A DNA stretch of 64,000 nucleotides from Solen grandis. Its lineage: Eukaryota > Mollusca > Bivalvia > Adapedonta > Solenidae. The position numbers and the translations under genes are program-made. Positions 61,001 to 64,000 of this stretch are shown here, in pieces. Numbering within the stretch: position 1 is the first letter of the stretch; each line of letters starts with the position of its first letter. The stretch spans positions 40,916,766 through 40,980,765 of the forward strand of contig CM037785.1 of the NCBI GenBank assembly GCA_021229015.1, in the 5' to 3' direction. Below the pieces are notes generated by a model, which did not search any database, was not told the origin of the DNA, and worked only from the letters and a program-made list of their open reading frames with translations.

Positions 61001-63741
61001 AGGTCCCTTGGTTAATTAGCACTCAGCATATAAGGGTAGTTCCAGGACTGATTGGCCCAGTGTCAGGATGATGTTACTGGGTGTTGTAACATGCAACATA
61101 TAATACTGCAGTGTGGCATTACTATATCTATATCAGGTTGGTATACAGTAGTCTCCAAATAACTAAAATATTGCAAACAAGACATTAAAAACAAACTGAG
61201 ATCTGTTTATATGTTATTTGAGCAATTATCTTATTAAGCGACTAATGCAACAGTTTTGGCCCATGAGTAGATTGTTCCATACTGTTTGTCGATTCTAATT
61301 TGTGATCATAGAAAACTGATGGTTTCACTTGTGGCTCAGCAACTTGTGGAGGTATATTTCTATGGCTGTTTTTTGAAGAGATACAATATTCATGTTTTCT
61401 AGGTGGCAACACGTGCAGCATATGGTACAGGCCTGGCAAAGCTGGGAGCTGGCAATGACCGAGTTATAGCCATGGATGGTGATACAAAGAATTCCACTTT
61501 CTCTGACAAGTTTAGGGTAGGTAGTGAGTCACACTTCAGGGATTTTATGCATTCTTGTTTTTCAGAATATTGTTATAACCTTTATTAACCGTTGTCAAGA
61601 AGTGCGCTAGAGCTTCTTCCCCTTTACAGCCAGGATATCACCGTATGGGAGCGACACCGGCAATTGGTACTAAGCGAAGTGAGAAAAAGTCAAGCAAAGC
61701 TTGACCTAAGGGTAAATTTTATCGAAATTTTCACGTTTCTAAGAATCTGACATACATGATCATATGTATTCACCCATAACAAGTTTCGTCTATCAAACCT
61801 AAAATTATTCTGAAACACTGTCATATACTATAAATGGCTCTTAAAACATATCATCTAGTTCCGGCAAAAAGTTATATTTGTCAACTTCATTCACTTTTAA
61901 ATAGTTTGATTTCAGCTCAATAATAACATGTCATAATCTAATATTTATGTAGATGTTAGTTTTTCCTAGTTTTGATTCTCATTAACGACAAAATCATATT
62001 AATATCATTTTCTTTTACTGTATGGCGGCTTATATGTTGTGTGTACGGCTAATTGATTTTCCACAAAAAGAAGGTGTACGGCTTATTAGTGTTTCCTTCC
62101 ACAATATAAAAGTACAATTACGACACTGTATCATGCACAAAATGTAAACATAAGTCACCACGGTAAAAAGAACAAATACTTTTATGTGTTTTTTAGGCAA
62201 TGTAAATAAGCTTATTTTTATTTCCTTCTAAGAAATGCCAAGGATCTGTAAGATGATTAAAAATAAACTACATAGAGATGGTCTCCGGTGGCCGAGTGGT
62301 TAGAGTGTCTGCCACGGGAGCGTGAACTCTTATGTGCAATCCTCGGCGGCGACATACCAAAGTGTAAGTCGAATATTGACCTCGTACATCGGTTTTTCTG
62401 CATAGGGAACACCTGGAAACGAGCTTCATGAATACCTCAACCGCTTCGAGCTCTCTGTATTACATGGAACTCGTGCCCAGATCTTTTCTATGCATTAAGA
62501 CCTCTAATCGGTCGATATCCTTTACAAACAATATAGCTCACGTGGAAAACGCATCGTCCGCCAGCCACCAAAGACTTCCACCCATGACCTTGATATTTAT
62601 TTTCTTAACCATCGGGAACACAAAATAACCAAAAGCCTCCATCATAGAATCTCAGTGGAATCATCACAGAATCGTAGTGACACTTTTCAACTCGATTATC
62701 TTATTCTCTCTGTTTTGCTTTTATTACTTCCATTCAATTACGAAGAAATTCGAGAGCTAAAAGCAAAACTTAAATACATCATTTATGTATAAGTTATACA
62801 CACCAATCATTCACAAAAATGTATTTCAAAAATGTTCCTATAACGTTGTCACTAATTTCTAAGCAGTAAAAGAAAATGATATTAATAAGATTTTGTTGTT
62901 GATTAGAATCAAAGATGGGAACTAACATCTACATAAATATTAGATTTTGACGGATAAAACCTAACCATACATGTTATTATTAAGCTGAATTGGAACTATT
63001 TGAAAGGGAATTAAATTGACGGATATAACTTTTGCTGGTACTAGATGACATGTTTTAAGAACATCTAAGTATATGACAGTGTTTCAGAATACTTTTTGGT
63101 TTGATAGACAGTGAAACTTGTTATAGATGAATACATATATGGTCGTTCATGTCAGATTCTTAGAAACGTGAAAATTTTGATAAAACTTACCCTAAGGTCA
63201 AGCTTCACTTGACTTTTTCTCGCTTCGCTTAGTACCAATATCCGGTGTCGCTCCCATACAGTGGATATGGACCATCCGCTCACAACATACTGAAAGTCGT
63301 TGAAAATGTTACCATGCTTAGATGCCTAGTGCTTAGTACATAATGAAATGTTTATTCAAAATGAGTGATTTGATAAACACTTGATTATTTATGTTGAGGG
63401 GGAAAAAATCATAGATCAGAAAAGTTACAGGACTTAACTAGAAGTTGCAACTTAAAAAGGTCTTCTTTCCTTCACAGAAAGAAAAGAAAAATTGAGAAAA
63501 TGAACAGAATTGTTTGATTTCTTGCTGATCTAGGTGAAGTTCCCTGATCGTTACATTGAGTGTTTCATCGCCGAGCAGAACCTTGTAGCTGTAGGTATAG
63601 GCTGTGCCACCCGGGACCGCACAGTTGCCTTCTGCAGCACATTTGCGGCTTTCTTCTCTCGGGCGTTCGACCAGATTAGAATGGGTGCCATCTCTCAAAC
63701 CAACCTCAACTTTGCAGGCTCTCATGCGGGTATCTCTATTG
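21388..63741 (+). CDS. TKT: Transketolase, 5' eight coding exons (partial)
   Basis: Coding exons are 21388-21494, 36932-37049, 46197-46310, 57108-57205, 58044-58235, 58606-58933, 61403-61516 and 63534-63741. All seven introns are GT-AG and the phases join cleanly, giving 426 codons plus one base of about 625 expected. The enzyme moves two-carbon ketol units between sugar phosphates in the cytosolic non-oxidative pentose phosphate pathway, using thiamine diphosphate and a divalent cation. Visible landmarks: [16 protein letters not shown], the cofactor motif [42 protein letters not shown] (the catalytic Glu) and GSHAG. The window ends near human residue 422, inside the Pyr domain, so the C-terminal domain is off the right edge. 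No disabling change was seen. Confidence 0.96.
24409..26787. mobile_element. Putative outer hAT-like element, split by a nested hAT
   Basis: The left end TAGAGCTGTAACAAATAG lies after CCTGTCAC (24409-24416). The right end ATACACGAGTGTA lies before CTGTCACC (26783 onward). The imperfect 7-8 bp flanks and the GAATACGAATAC / GTATTCGAATAC motifs near both ends suggest one element of about 2.4 kb carrying the insertion at 25272-26299. The terminal repeats are weak, so confidence is low. Confidence 0.4.
25264..26307. mobile_element. hAT-type MITE with 8-bp target duplication
   Basis: Element 25272-26299 (1,028 bp). The left end is TAGGGCTGCTGCGAG; the right end is inverted (ATCCACATCCCTA). Identical 8-bp flanks TTCAAATA (25264-25271 and 26300-26307) are diagnostic of hAT insertion. 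No transposase frame was seen, so it is non-autonomous. Confidence 0.82.
26802..27694. mobile_element. pogo/Tigger-like MITE
   Basis: The ends are CAGTCAAACTTGCTCAAATG (left) and its inverted partner CAAGTTTGGCTG (right, ending 27694). TA follows on the right and AA precedes on the left, so one flank base may have mutated. The interior holds repeated TTATTAA(G/A)(A/C)GAC motifs near both ends. No transposase frame was seen. Confidence 0.65.
27760..27955 (+). mobile_element. SINE-like repeat, family 2, copy 1
   Basis: Shares a body with 57772-57975 and 60995-61200 (GTAGTTCCAGGACTGGT; GTCAGGATAATNT; AATGTGGCAGCACTAT) and the 3' motif CTCCAAATGACTGAAATACT. The tail is a short A-rich run. A partial body also occurs at 37195-37255. 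No A or B box was found, so the head may be lost or not tRNA-like. Confidence 0.6.
28256..28355. other. Assembly gap (100 N)
   Basis: Exactly 100 N, the usual placeholder for a gap of unknown size. Short tandem units (GGATATGTAATATATCTCGT; GGATAGGGAATATATCTCGT) lie just right of it, so a collapsed repeat is likely. Confidence 0.98.
28528..28845. repeat. Inverted duplication, left arm
   Basis: 318 bp, from AGAAATTATGACAATATCTA to GTGTGTACATGA, repeated in reverse orientation at 29255-29570 with only scattered differences. A 409-bp spacer separates the arms. Neither arm has terminal repeats or coding potential. Confidence 0.88.
29145..29675. mobile_element. TTAA-flanked (piggyBac-like) MITE interrupted by a 316-bp insert
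   Basis: The element is 29149-29671 with TTAA on both sides (29145-29148 and 29672-29675) and CCCTTTCCCTCATA ends. Its halves match the uninterrupted copy at 53468-53701. Between AATCCTCAT and CCAGACCACTGAGGAGCAG it holds the right arm of an inverted duplication (29255-29570). TTAA plus CCC ends is the piggyBac pattern; there is no transposase. Confidence 0.88.
29255..29570. repeat. Inverted duplication, right arm (inside the MITE)
   Basis: Reverse complement of 28528-28845, placed at the middle of the MITE. Short shared bases (CAT) occur at one junction. Confidence 0.88.
30110..30628. repeat. Decayed tandem-core repeat with SINE fragment
   Basis: Two or more degenerate units (CCATAACTTCTAAACTATTA; CAAACTTCANATACTTGTTC) of the Helitron-like core type. 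A SINE tail at about 30292-30408 (CTTCCTCCACCTGTAAGTAG, then TGACTGAAATACTGTC and (AATC)n) interrupts them. The element ends are not preserved. Confidence 0.55.
30629..31357. mobile_element. TTAA-flanked foldback MITE with ~220-bp TIRs
   Basis: Element 30633-31353, flanked by TTAA (30629-30632 and 31354-31357). The arms, about 30633-30856 and 31133-31353, pair along their length (left GGGCGTATTTCACAATAG; right CACTATTGTGATATACGCC). A 112-codon minus-strand frame here is an accident of the arm sequence. It is a TTAA-specific type (piggyBac or Kolobok); the family is not resolved. Confidence 0.82.
31709..33211. mobile_element. TIR element with TA|CCGTA ends, carrying Helitron-like core units
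   Basis: Left CCGTACACACGGGCAGATTA (31711) and right inverted GCCGGTGTATACGG (to 33209), both bounded by TA. The shared subterminal block GGCAGATTAGGCGCA is near-perfect. The interior at 31950-32640 holds degenerate units (GCATAACTCCTACAT; CAGTTTGACCATTTTTGATG) resembling the tandem-core elements, so a second element is probably nested. The 123- and 71-codon frames there are not genes. Confidence 0.7.
34845..35388 (+). repeat. Decayed tandem-core Helitron-like fragment
   Basis: GTCGTCAACAATTTTCTTTG and ATAAACTTGATCCATGCAGA match the element at 36247-36754. The ends are lost and the units are strongly diverged. Confidence 0.55.
35448..35494. repeat. Long perfect-core palindrome
   Basis: ACACATGTGTTCC, AAA spacing and GAACACATGTGT form a near-perfect inverted repeat flanked by GTGAC / GTCAC. 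The same kind of hairpin (TGTTCC..GGAACA) marks the 3' end of the element at 45156-46157, so this is probably a mobile-element terminus. Confidence 0.65.
35517..36247 (+). mobile_element. Helitron-like element, CCCCCGCCGC family
   Basis: The 5' end CCCCCGCCGCAAAGCGGGAG folds on itself and is followed by a (GTCT)n tract. About three units of about 110-150 bp follow (CGCTCCATATCTCCTATACC; GAGACGATGTGCAGAACACA). The 3' end is GCGGCGGGGGATATAGCTGT..GACTGTCTTGT. It shares its general plan with the other tandem-core elements but not its ends. Confidence 0.7.
36247..36754 (+). mobile_element. Tandem-core Helitron-like element, copy E
   Basis: Directly abuts the previous element. It runs from TTAGCTATTAAGATTACC to GGTGAGCGATATACAGCCAT..AGCCCTCTTA, with units containing TCTCCTCTGAAACTGCTGG. 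It ends about 180 bp before TKT exon 2. Confidence 0.65.
36932..37049 (+). CDS. TKT: TKT coding exon 2
   Basis: 118 nt after a CTACAG acceptor. It completes the split Gly codon to give [20 protein letters not shown], then a variable stretch, then DRFVMSK and a GTAAGT donor. The His of GHPTS corresponds to human His37, at the active site. Confidence 0.95.
38253..38675. mobile_element. Foldback element with ~90-bp inverted arms
   Basis: Left arm TTTATAAATAACACTCTGTT..CAATATTTCGGCTTTAAAGC..CAAGACGAACACTT and right arm in reverse (AAGTGTTCGTCTTGATAAAG..AACAGAGTGTTATTTATAAA). No target duplication is clear. The GGCTTTAAAGCC hairpin preceded by TTGATAAA resembles hairpins common in retroelement ends, but a family cannot be named. 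Confidence 0.7.
39205..39335 (+). repeat. Decayed Helitron-like 5' fragment
   Basis: GGTGACACCTAGGGATCAC..TTTCAGCAGGTGACACATA..TTCCAAAGAA resembles both ends of the GTGTCGCCTGC family element at 45156-46157 and the palindrome near 35448. The pogo-like element at 39347 lies just to its right. Confidence 0.5.
39345..40388. mobile_element. pogo/Tigger-like MITE
   Basis: Element 39347-40386 bounded by TA on both sides. The termini are CAGTAAAACCTC and its inverse GAGGTTTTACTG, the widespread Tigger-type end. Subterminal ACCAACTC and (A)GACCA motifs recur at both ends. About 1.04 kb with no transposase frame. Confidence 0.8.
41103..43070. mobile_element. TIR element with TA|CCGTAA ends
   Basis: Left CCGTAATCACTCAATGTTTT..GGGACACC and right inverted TCCAAAAACTAAGGGTGGTT..ACGG, both bounded by TA (41103-41104 and 43069-43070). 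Repeated subterminal blocks of the form CTTAAGTTTTTGGACA lie at each end. A 143-codon minus-strand frame (41902-42333) has no recognised domain. Inside, 41341-41440 holds about five imperfect copies of TTTACCTGTTGCGACA. Confidence 0.7.
41341..41440. repeat. Short tandem repeat, ~18-20 bp unit
   Basis: About five imperfect copies of a unit close to TTTACCTGTTGCGACAAA, inside the TIR element 41103-43070. Subterminal repeats are usually near element ends; these lie about 240 bp in. Confidence 0.7.
44165..44965. repeat. 28-bp minisatellite, about 27 units
   Basis: The unit ACAGTTACTAAGACATGAATCCTGTACA (positions 44230-44940 clearest) repeats head to tail. The commonest variant sites are ACAACAG versus ACATTAG and ACATGAATCC versus ACAGAAAATC. 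A few units have small deletions (near 44680). It lies in TKT intron 2. Confidence 0.92.
45057..45076. repeat. Poly-G tract
   Basis: About 20 consecutive G. Similar runs occur at 10459-10478 (G) and 60298-60312 (C). They could form G-quadruplexes; lengths may be unreliable in the assembly. Confidence 0.85.
45156..46157 (+). mobile_element. Helitron-like element ending in hairpin + CTAG
   Basis: Begins GTGTCGCCTGCATAGCATGG. Units of about 125 bp follow (TGCAGTGCACAAGAATGATA; AGTATTTGAGGTAT), then a different segment with (TA)n(TG)n. The 3' end is AGGCGACACAAGTGTTCCGA..GGAACACCCACATCTAG then T. A GC hairpin (GTGTTCC/GGAACAC), a short spacer and CTAG before T is the canonical Helitron 3' terminus. 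It ends 39 nt before TKT exon 3. Confidence 0.72.
46197..46310 (+). CDS. TKT: TKT coding exon 3
   Basis: 114 nt, phase 0 at both ends, between TTTCAG and GTAAGT. It encodes [20 protein letters not shown] and on to NDLEGHPTP. It contains the equivalents of human His77 (GHA) and His110 (GHP), both close to the cofactor. Only 39 nt separate the acceptor from a mobile-element end. Confidence 0.95.
47699..49234. mobile_element. Composite: TTAA MITE containing a Helitron-like element, copy 1
   Basis: MITE ends at 47703 (CCCTTTCCCTCATAGAGG) and 49230, with TTAA on both sides. The MITE sequence stops after TTTATAATTTAATTA (47849). A Helitron-like array starts TACCCCCCCGCAACGAAG and continues with units of about 140 bp (CGGACTACTCCTCCTAAACT; TGGCAATGATCCTTAGACAT). 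The MITE resumes near 49140. The last 600 bp of the insert are abnormal (see findings). Large internal palindrome at 47755-47803. Confidence 0.85.
49455..50105. repeat. AT-rich satellite, 69-bp unit
   Basis: Clearest at 49600-49945. The unit is built from ATTATAATGTGATGTATATT, ATCATTATAATGCATTATAT and ACAGTGATTATAATGTACCA followed by TATGCTGTA. Flanking parts hold diverged units. Built largely from TTATAATG / CATTATAA, so each unit is also internally palindromic. Confidence 0.85.
50118..50326 (-). mobile_element. tRNA-derived SINE, 5' truncated
   Basis: Minus-strand copy of the SINE at 51380-51631. It keeps the B box GGTTCGAATCCCGG and the full body (GCTTGCGGTAGGTCGGTGG; CTTCCTCCACCTGTAATTAG), and ends in a (CAA)n-type tail. 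The A-box part of the head is missing, as expected of a 5'-truncated insertion. Confidence 0.85.
51370..51641 (+). mobile_element. Full-length tRNA-derived SINE with target duplication
   Basis: Body 51380-51631, flanked by the 10-bp repeat ATTATGTCAT (51370-51379 and 51632-51641). The head is tRNA-Ser/Leu-like with A box TGGCTGAGCGGTTA and B box GGTTCGAATCCC. The middle (CTTCCAGCTGGCTTGCGGTA; GTGGTTCTACCCGGGTACC) resembles the central domain of molluscan Rudi/MetaSINE elements. The tail is (CAA)n. The intact duplication suggests a recent insertion. Confidence 0.9.
52062..53268. mobile_element. hAT MITE with perfect 8-bp target duplication
   Basis: Element 52070-53260 (1,191 bp) flanked by CCTGCAAT on both sides. 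The termini are TAAGGGTGTAACGGTATACC (left) and inverted ATCGTTACACCCTTA (right), typical of hAT. Subterminal GATACGTATC / CGATATGTATCG repeats lie near the right end. No transposase frame was seen. Confidence 0.9.
53464..53705. mobile_element. Uninterrupted TTAA (piggyBac-like) MITE
   Basis: Element 53468-53701 (234 bp) flanked by TTAA. The ends are CCCTTTCCCTCATA and the inverse. It contains a long palindrome (AAACCAGATCAGCCTGCGAG, TTACTCGCAGG..CTGATCTGGTTT). This is the reference copy for the interrupted versions at 29149, 47703 and 58976. Confidence 0.92.
53941..53964. repeat. Poly-T tract
   Basis: About 24 T in a row. Another poly-T run of about 20 lies at 54435-54454, directly at the left end of the MITE at 54453. 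Confidence 0.9.
54877..55428 (+). mobile_element. Tandem-core Helitron-like element, copy C (5' trimmed)
   Basis: Starts within the 5' hairpin (AGCACAACATCCTCAGGGTG), with about three units of about 140 bp of the copy B type (TTCATGAAACTTGGTCAGAA; GGGGTCAAAAAGTAGGTC). It ends GGTGAGCGATTCAGGGCCAT..GGCCCTCTTG. The first ~15 bp of the family 5' end are missing. Confidence 0.75.
55433..56994 (+). mobile_element. Tandem-core Helitron-like element, copy D
   Basis: Complete family ends: TTAGCTCACCTGAGCACAAC with hairpin, then (GTCC/GTGC)n. After a unique part come about seven units of 170-180 bp (CTTCTATGAATCCATAAGGC; AGATATTTGGTATGTAGCAT; GATAAATGCCCCCGCACCAG). The 3' end is GGTGAGCGATCCAGGGCCAT..GGCCCTCTTGT. 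It begins within 5 bp of the end of copy C, head to tail. Confidence 0.8.
57108..57205 (+). CDS. TKT: TKT coding exon 4
   Basis: 98 nt between TTGACAG and GTAAGT. It encodes [20 protein letters not shown] followed by [12 protein letters not shown]. The GSLGQGL loop holds the Gly that binds the cofactor diphosphate. The acceptor has a short pyrimidine tract and lies about 24 nt after a MITE end. Confidence 0.95.
57206..58043. other. TKT intron 4
   Basis: 838-bp intron. The first 550 bp show nothing recognised; 57772-57975 is a SINE-like repeat. Confidence 0.85.
57772..57980 (+). mobile_element. SINE-like repeat, family 2, copy 2
   Basis: Body as at 27760. It ends CTCCAAATGACTGAAATACT..GTCGGTGGGACGTG and an (AAAC)n tail, showing plus-strand polarity. 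It lies 60 bp before TKT exon 5. Confidence 0.7.
58044..58235 (+). CDS. TKT: TKT coding exon 5 (thiamine diphosphate motif)
   Basis: 192 nt between CTCAG and GTTAGT (a weaker donor). It encodes [20 protein letters not shown] and on through [19 protein letters not shown] to RLKAFG. GDG followed about 28 residues later by N is the thiamine diphosphate and metal binding signature. Confidence 0.96.
58236..58605. other. TKT intron 5
   Basis: 370 bp, the shortest intron in the visible gene. No repeat or second signal recognised. Confidence 0.85.
58606..58933 (+). CDS. TKT: TKT coding exon 6
   Basis: 328 nt between CTGCAG and GTAAGT. It encodes [31 protein letters not shown] (the cofactor-contacting Lys region) and WHGKPL (human His258 equivalent). 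A poorly conserved linker of about 50 residues follows, then [18 protein letters not shown]. The linker joins the PP and Pyr domains. Confidence 0.95.
58972..60685. mobile_element. Composite: MITE containing a Helitron-like element, copy 2
   Basis: MITE ends at 58976 and 60681, flanked by ATAG on both sides instead of TTAA. MITE sequence up to TTATAATTA (59117) is followed by the Helitron-like insert 59118-60586. The insert begins TACCCCCCCGCAACGAAG, has (GTCC)n and then about eight units of about 140 bp, and ends GCCCTTAGGCGACAGTTCTAG before T, a Helitron-type end. The MITE resumes at once. The insert site matches composite copy 1. Confidence 0.87.
60995..61200 (+). mobile_element. SINE-like repeat, family 2, copy 3
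   Basis: Same body as 27760 and 57772 (GTAGTTCCAGGACTGAT; GTCAGGATGATGTTACTGGG) but more diverged. It ends CTCCAAATAACTAAAATATTG and an A-rich tail. Confidence 0.65.
61403..61516 (+). CDS. TKT: TKT coding exon 7
   Basis: 114 nt, phase 0, between TTCTAG and GTAGGT. It encodes [20 protein letters not shown] followed by [18 protein letters not shown]. The Arg of ATR and the Ser of NSTF match the human substrate-phosphate ligands Arg318 and Ser345. Confidence 0.95.
61634..63268. mobile_element. Long-TIR element with CAC(C/T)GTATGG ends and 5-bp target duplication
   Basis: Element 61639-63263 (1,625 bp) flanked by GATAT on both sides. Arms of about 380-400 bp (61639-62020 and 62864-63263) pair throughout. 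The first 22 bp, starting CAC(C/T)GTATGGGAGCGACA, differ at one base. CAC-type ends with 5-bp duplications are known for Transib and the RAG-like (ProtoRAG) elements; no transposase is present, so this is inference. A tRNA-derived SINE is nested inside. Confidence 0.82.
62278..62630 (+). mobile_element. tRNA-derived SINE-like repeat nested in the long-TIR element
   Basis: Head GGTCTCCGGTGGCCGAGTGG then TTAGAGTG has a good A box (TGGCCGAGTGGTTAGAG). The B box is degraded (GTGCAATCCTC). The body includes GAATATTGACCTCGTACATC. The 3' end is approximate; the 66-codon frame here is not a gene. Confidence 0.6.
63534..63741 (+). CDS. TKT: TKT coding exon 8
   Basis: 208 nt between ATCTAG and GTAGGT. 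It encodes [40 protein letters not shown] and GSHAGISIG. The Glu of IAEQN is the proton relay to the aminopyrimidine (human Glu366). The next exon, expected to start with the EDGPSQ-like segment, is off the window. Confidence 0.95.
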
Positions 63742-64000
63742 GTAGGTATCTACAAGAAGAGATAATTTTTGACAGGCTTTGGAATTTTGATTATTTCATG
63801 CATGCCTAAATTTGTTTTATTTATACTCCAGCTTCACTTATTGGACAATGAAATATTCCGTCCTTAAAATTGATGTCTGGGCAGGCTTCAGGCATCCAAT
63901 CAGGTCAACCTTTTTCTTAATCTGCTGTAACTTTTATGTCCTTCATTGGATTGCTTCAAGATTTGGACAGTTGCTTGAACTGGATGGACCTTTACATTAT
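63742..64000. other. Start of TKT intron 8
   Basis: Begins with the GTAGGT donor of exon 8. No further exon is seen before the window ends. Confidence 0.85.

Larger units (their letters stand above)
58934..61402. other. TKT intron 6
   Basis: 2.5 kb, mostly the composite element 58976-60681 and the SINE-like repeat 60995-61200. The frame at 60669-60875 is not a gene. Confidence 0.85.
61517..63533. other. TKT intron 7
   Basis: 2.0 kb. The long-TIR element 61639-63263 fills about 80 percent of it. Confidence 0.85.

Overview
The window is animal nuclear DNA, AT-rich and crowded with transposable elements. It carries parts of three conserved protein-coding genes split by GT-AG introns. The repeats (tandem-core elements with hairpin ends, tRNA-derived SINEs with a Rudi/MetaSINE-like body, TTAA-flanked MITEs) and the protein sequences suggest a bivalve mollusc, possibly a clam-like lineage. 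That assignment is inference; no species is claimed. No bacterial operon, CRISPR array, rRNA or functional tRNA gene was seen. A run of 100 N at 28256-28355 is an assembly gap.

Layout. (1) 1-6690, minus strand: the first five coding exons of UBXN7, a p97/VCP cofactor, running off the left edge. Its introns hold a dead Tc1-like transposon and two other elements. (2) 6691-10119: the divergent intergenic region, holding a MULE-like element with ten copies of a 13-bp motif. (3) 10120-12210, plus strand: a complete two-exon ninjurin gene (128 aa). (4) 12211-21387: intergenic, with two tandem-core Helitron-like elements and a broken, partly duplicated LINE. (5) 21388-63741, plus strand: the first eight coding exons of transketolase (TKT), about 426 codons, running off the right edge. 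Its coding exons are 98-328 bp but its introns reach 15.4 kb. Nearly all intron sequence that can be read is mobile DNA: hAT, pogo, TTAA-type, Transib/RAG-like, SINE and Helitron-like elements, plus satellites.

The three genes do unrelated jobs: ubiquitin-p97 coupling, plasma-membrane rupture or adhesion, and the pentose phosphate pathway. There is no sign that they form a functional unit. The notable content is the structure of the mobile DNA. A Helitron-like element sits inside a piggyBac-like MITE at the same internal site in two places (47703-49230 and 58976-60681), while an uninterrupted MITE is at 53468-53701. The 48541-49150 stretch reads as an interleaved mixture of two sequences, which points to two alleles merged in the assembly. 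A 316-bp inverted copy of neighbouring DNA is spliced into another MITE copy. A long-TIR element with 5-bp target duplications has CACTG-type ends like Transib and RAG elements. All joins, splice sites and repeat ends were read by eye; no alignment or database search was run.
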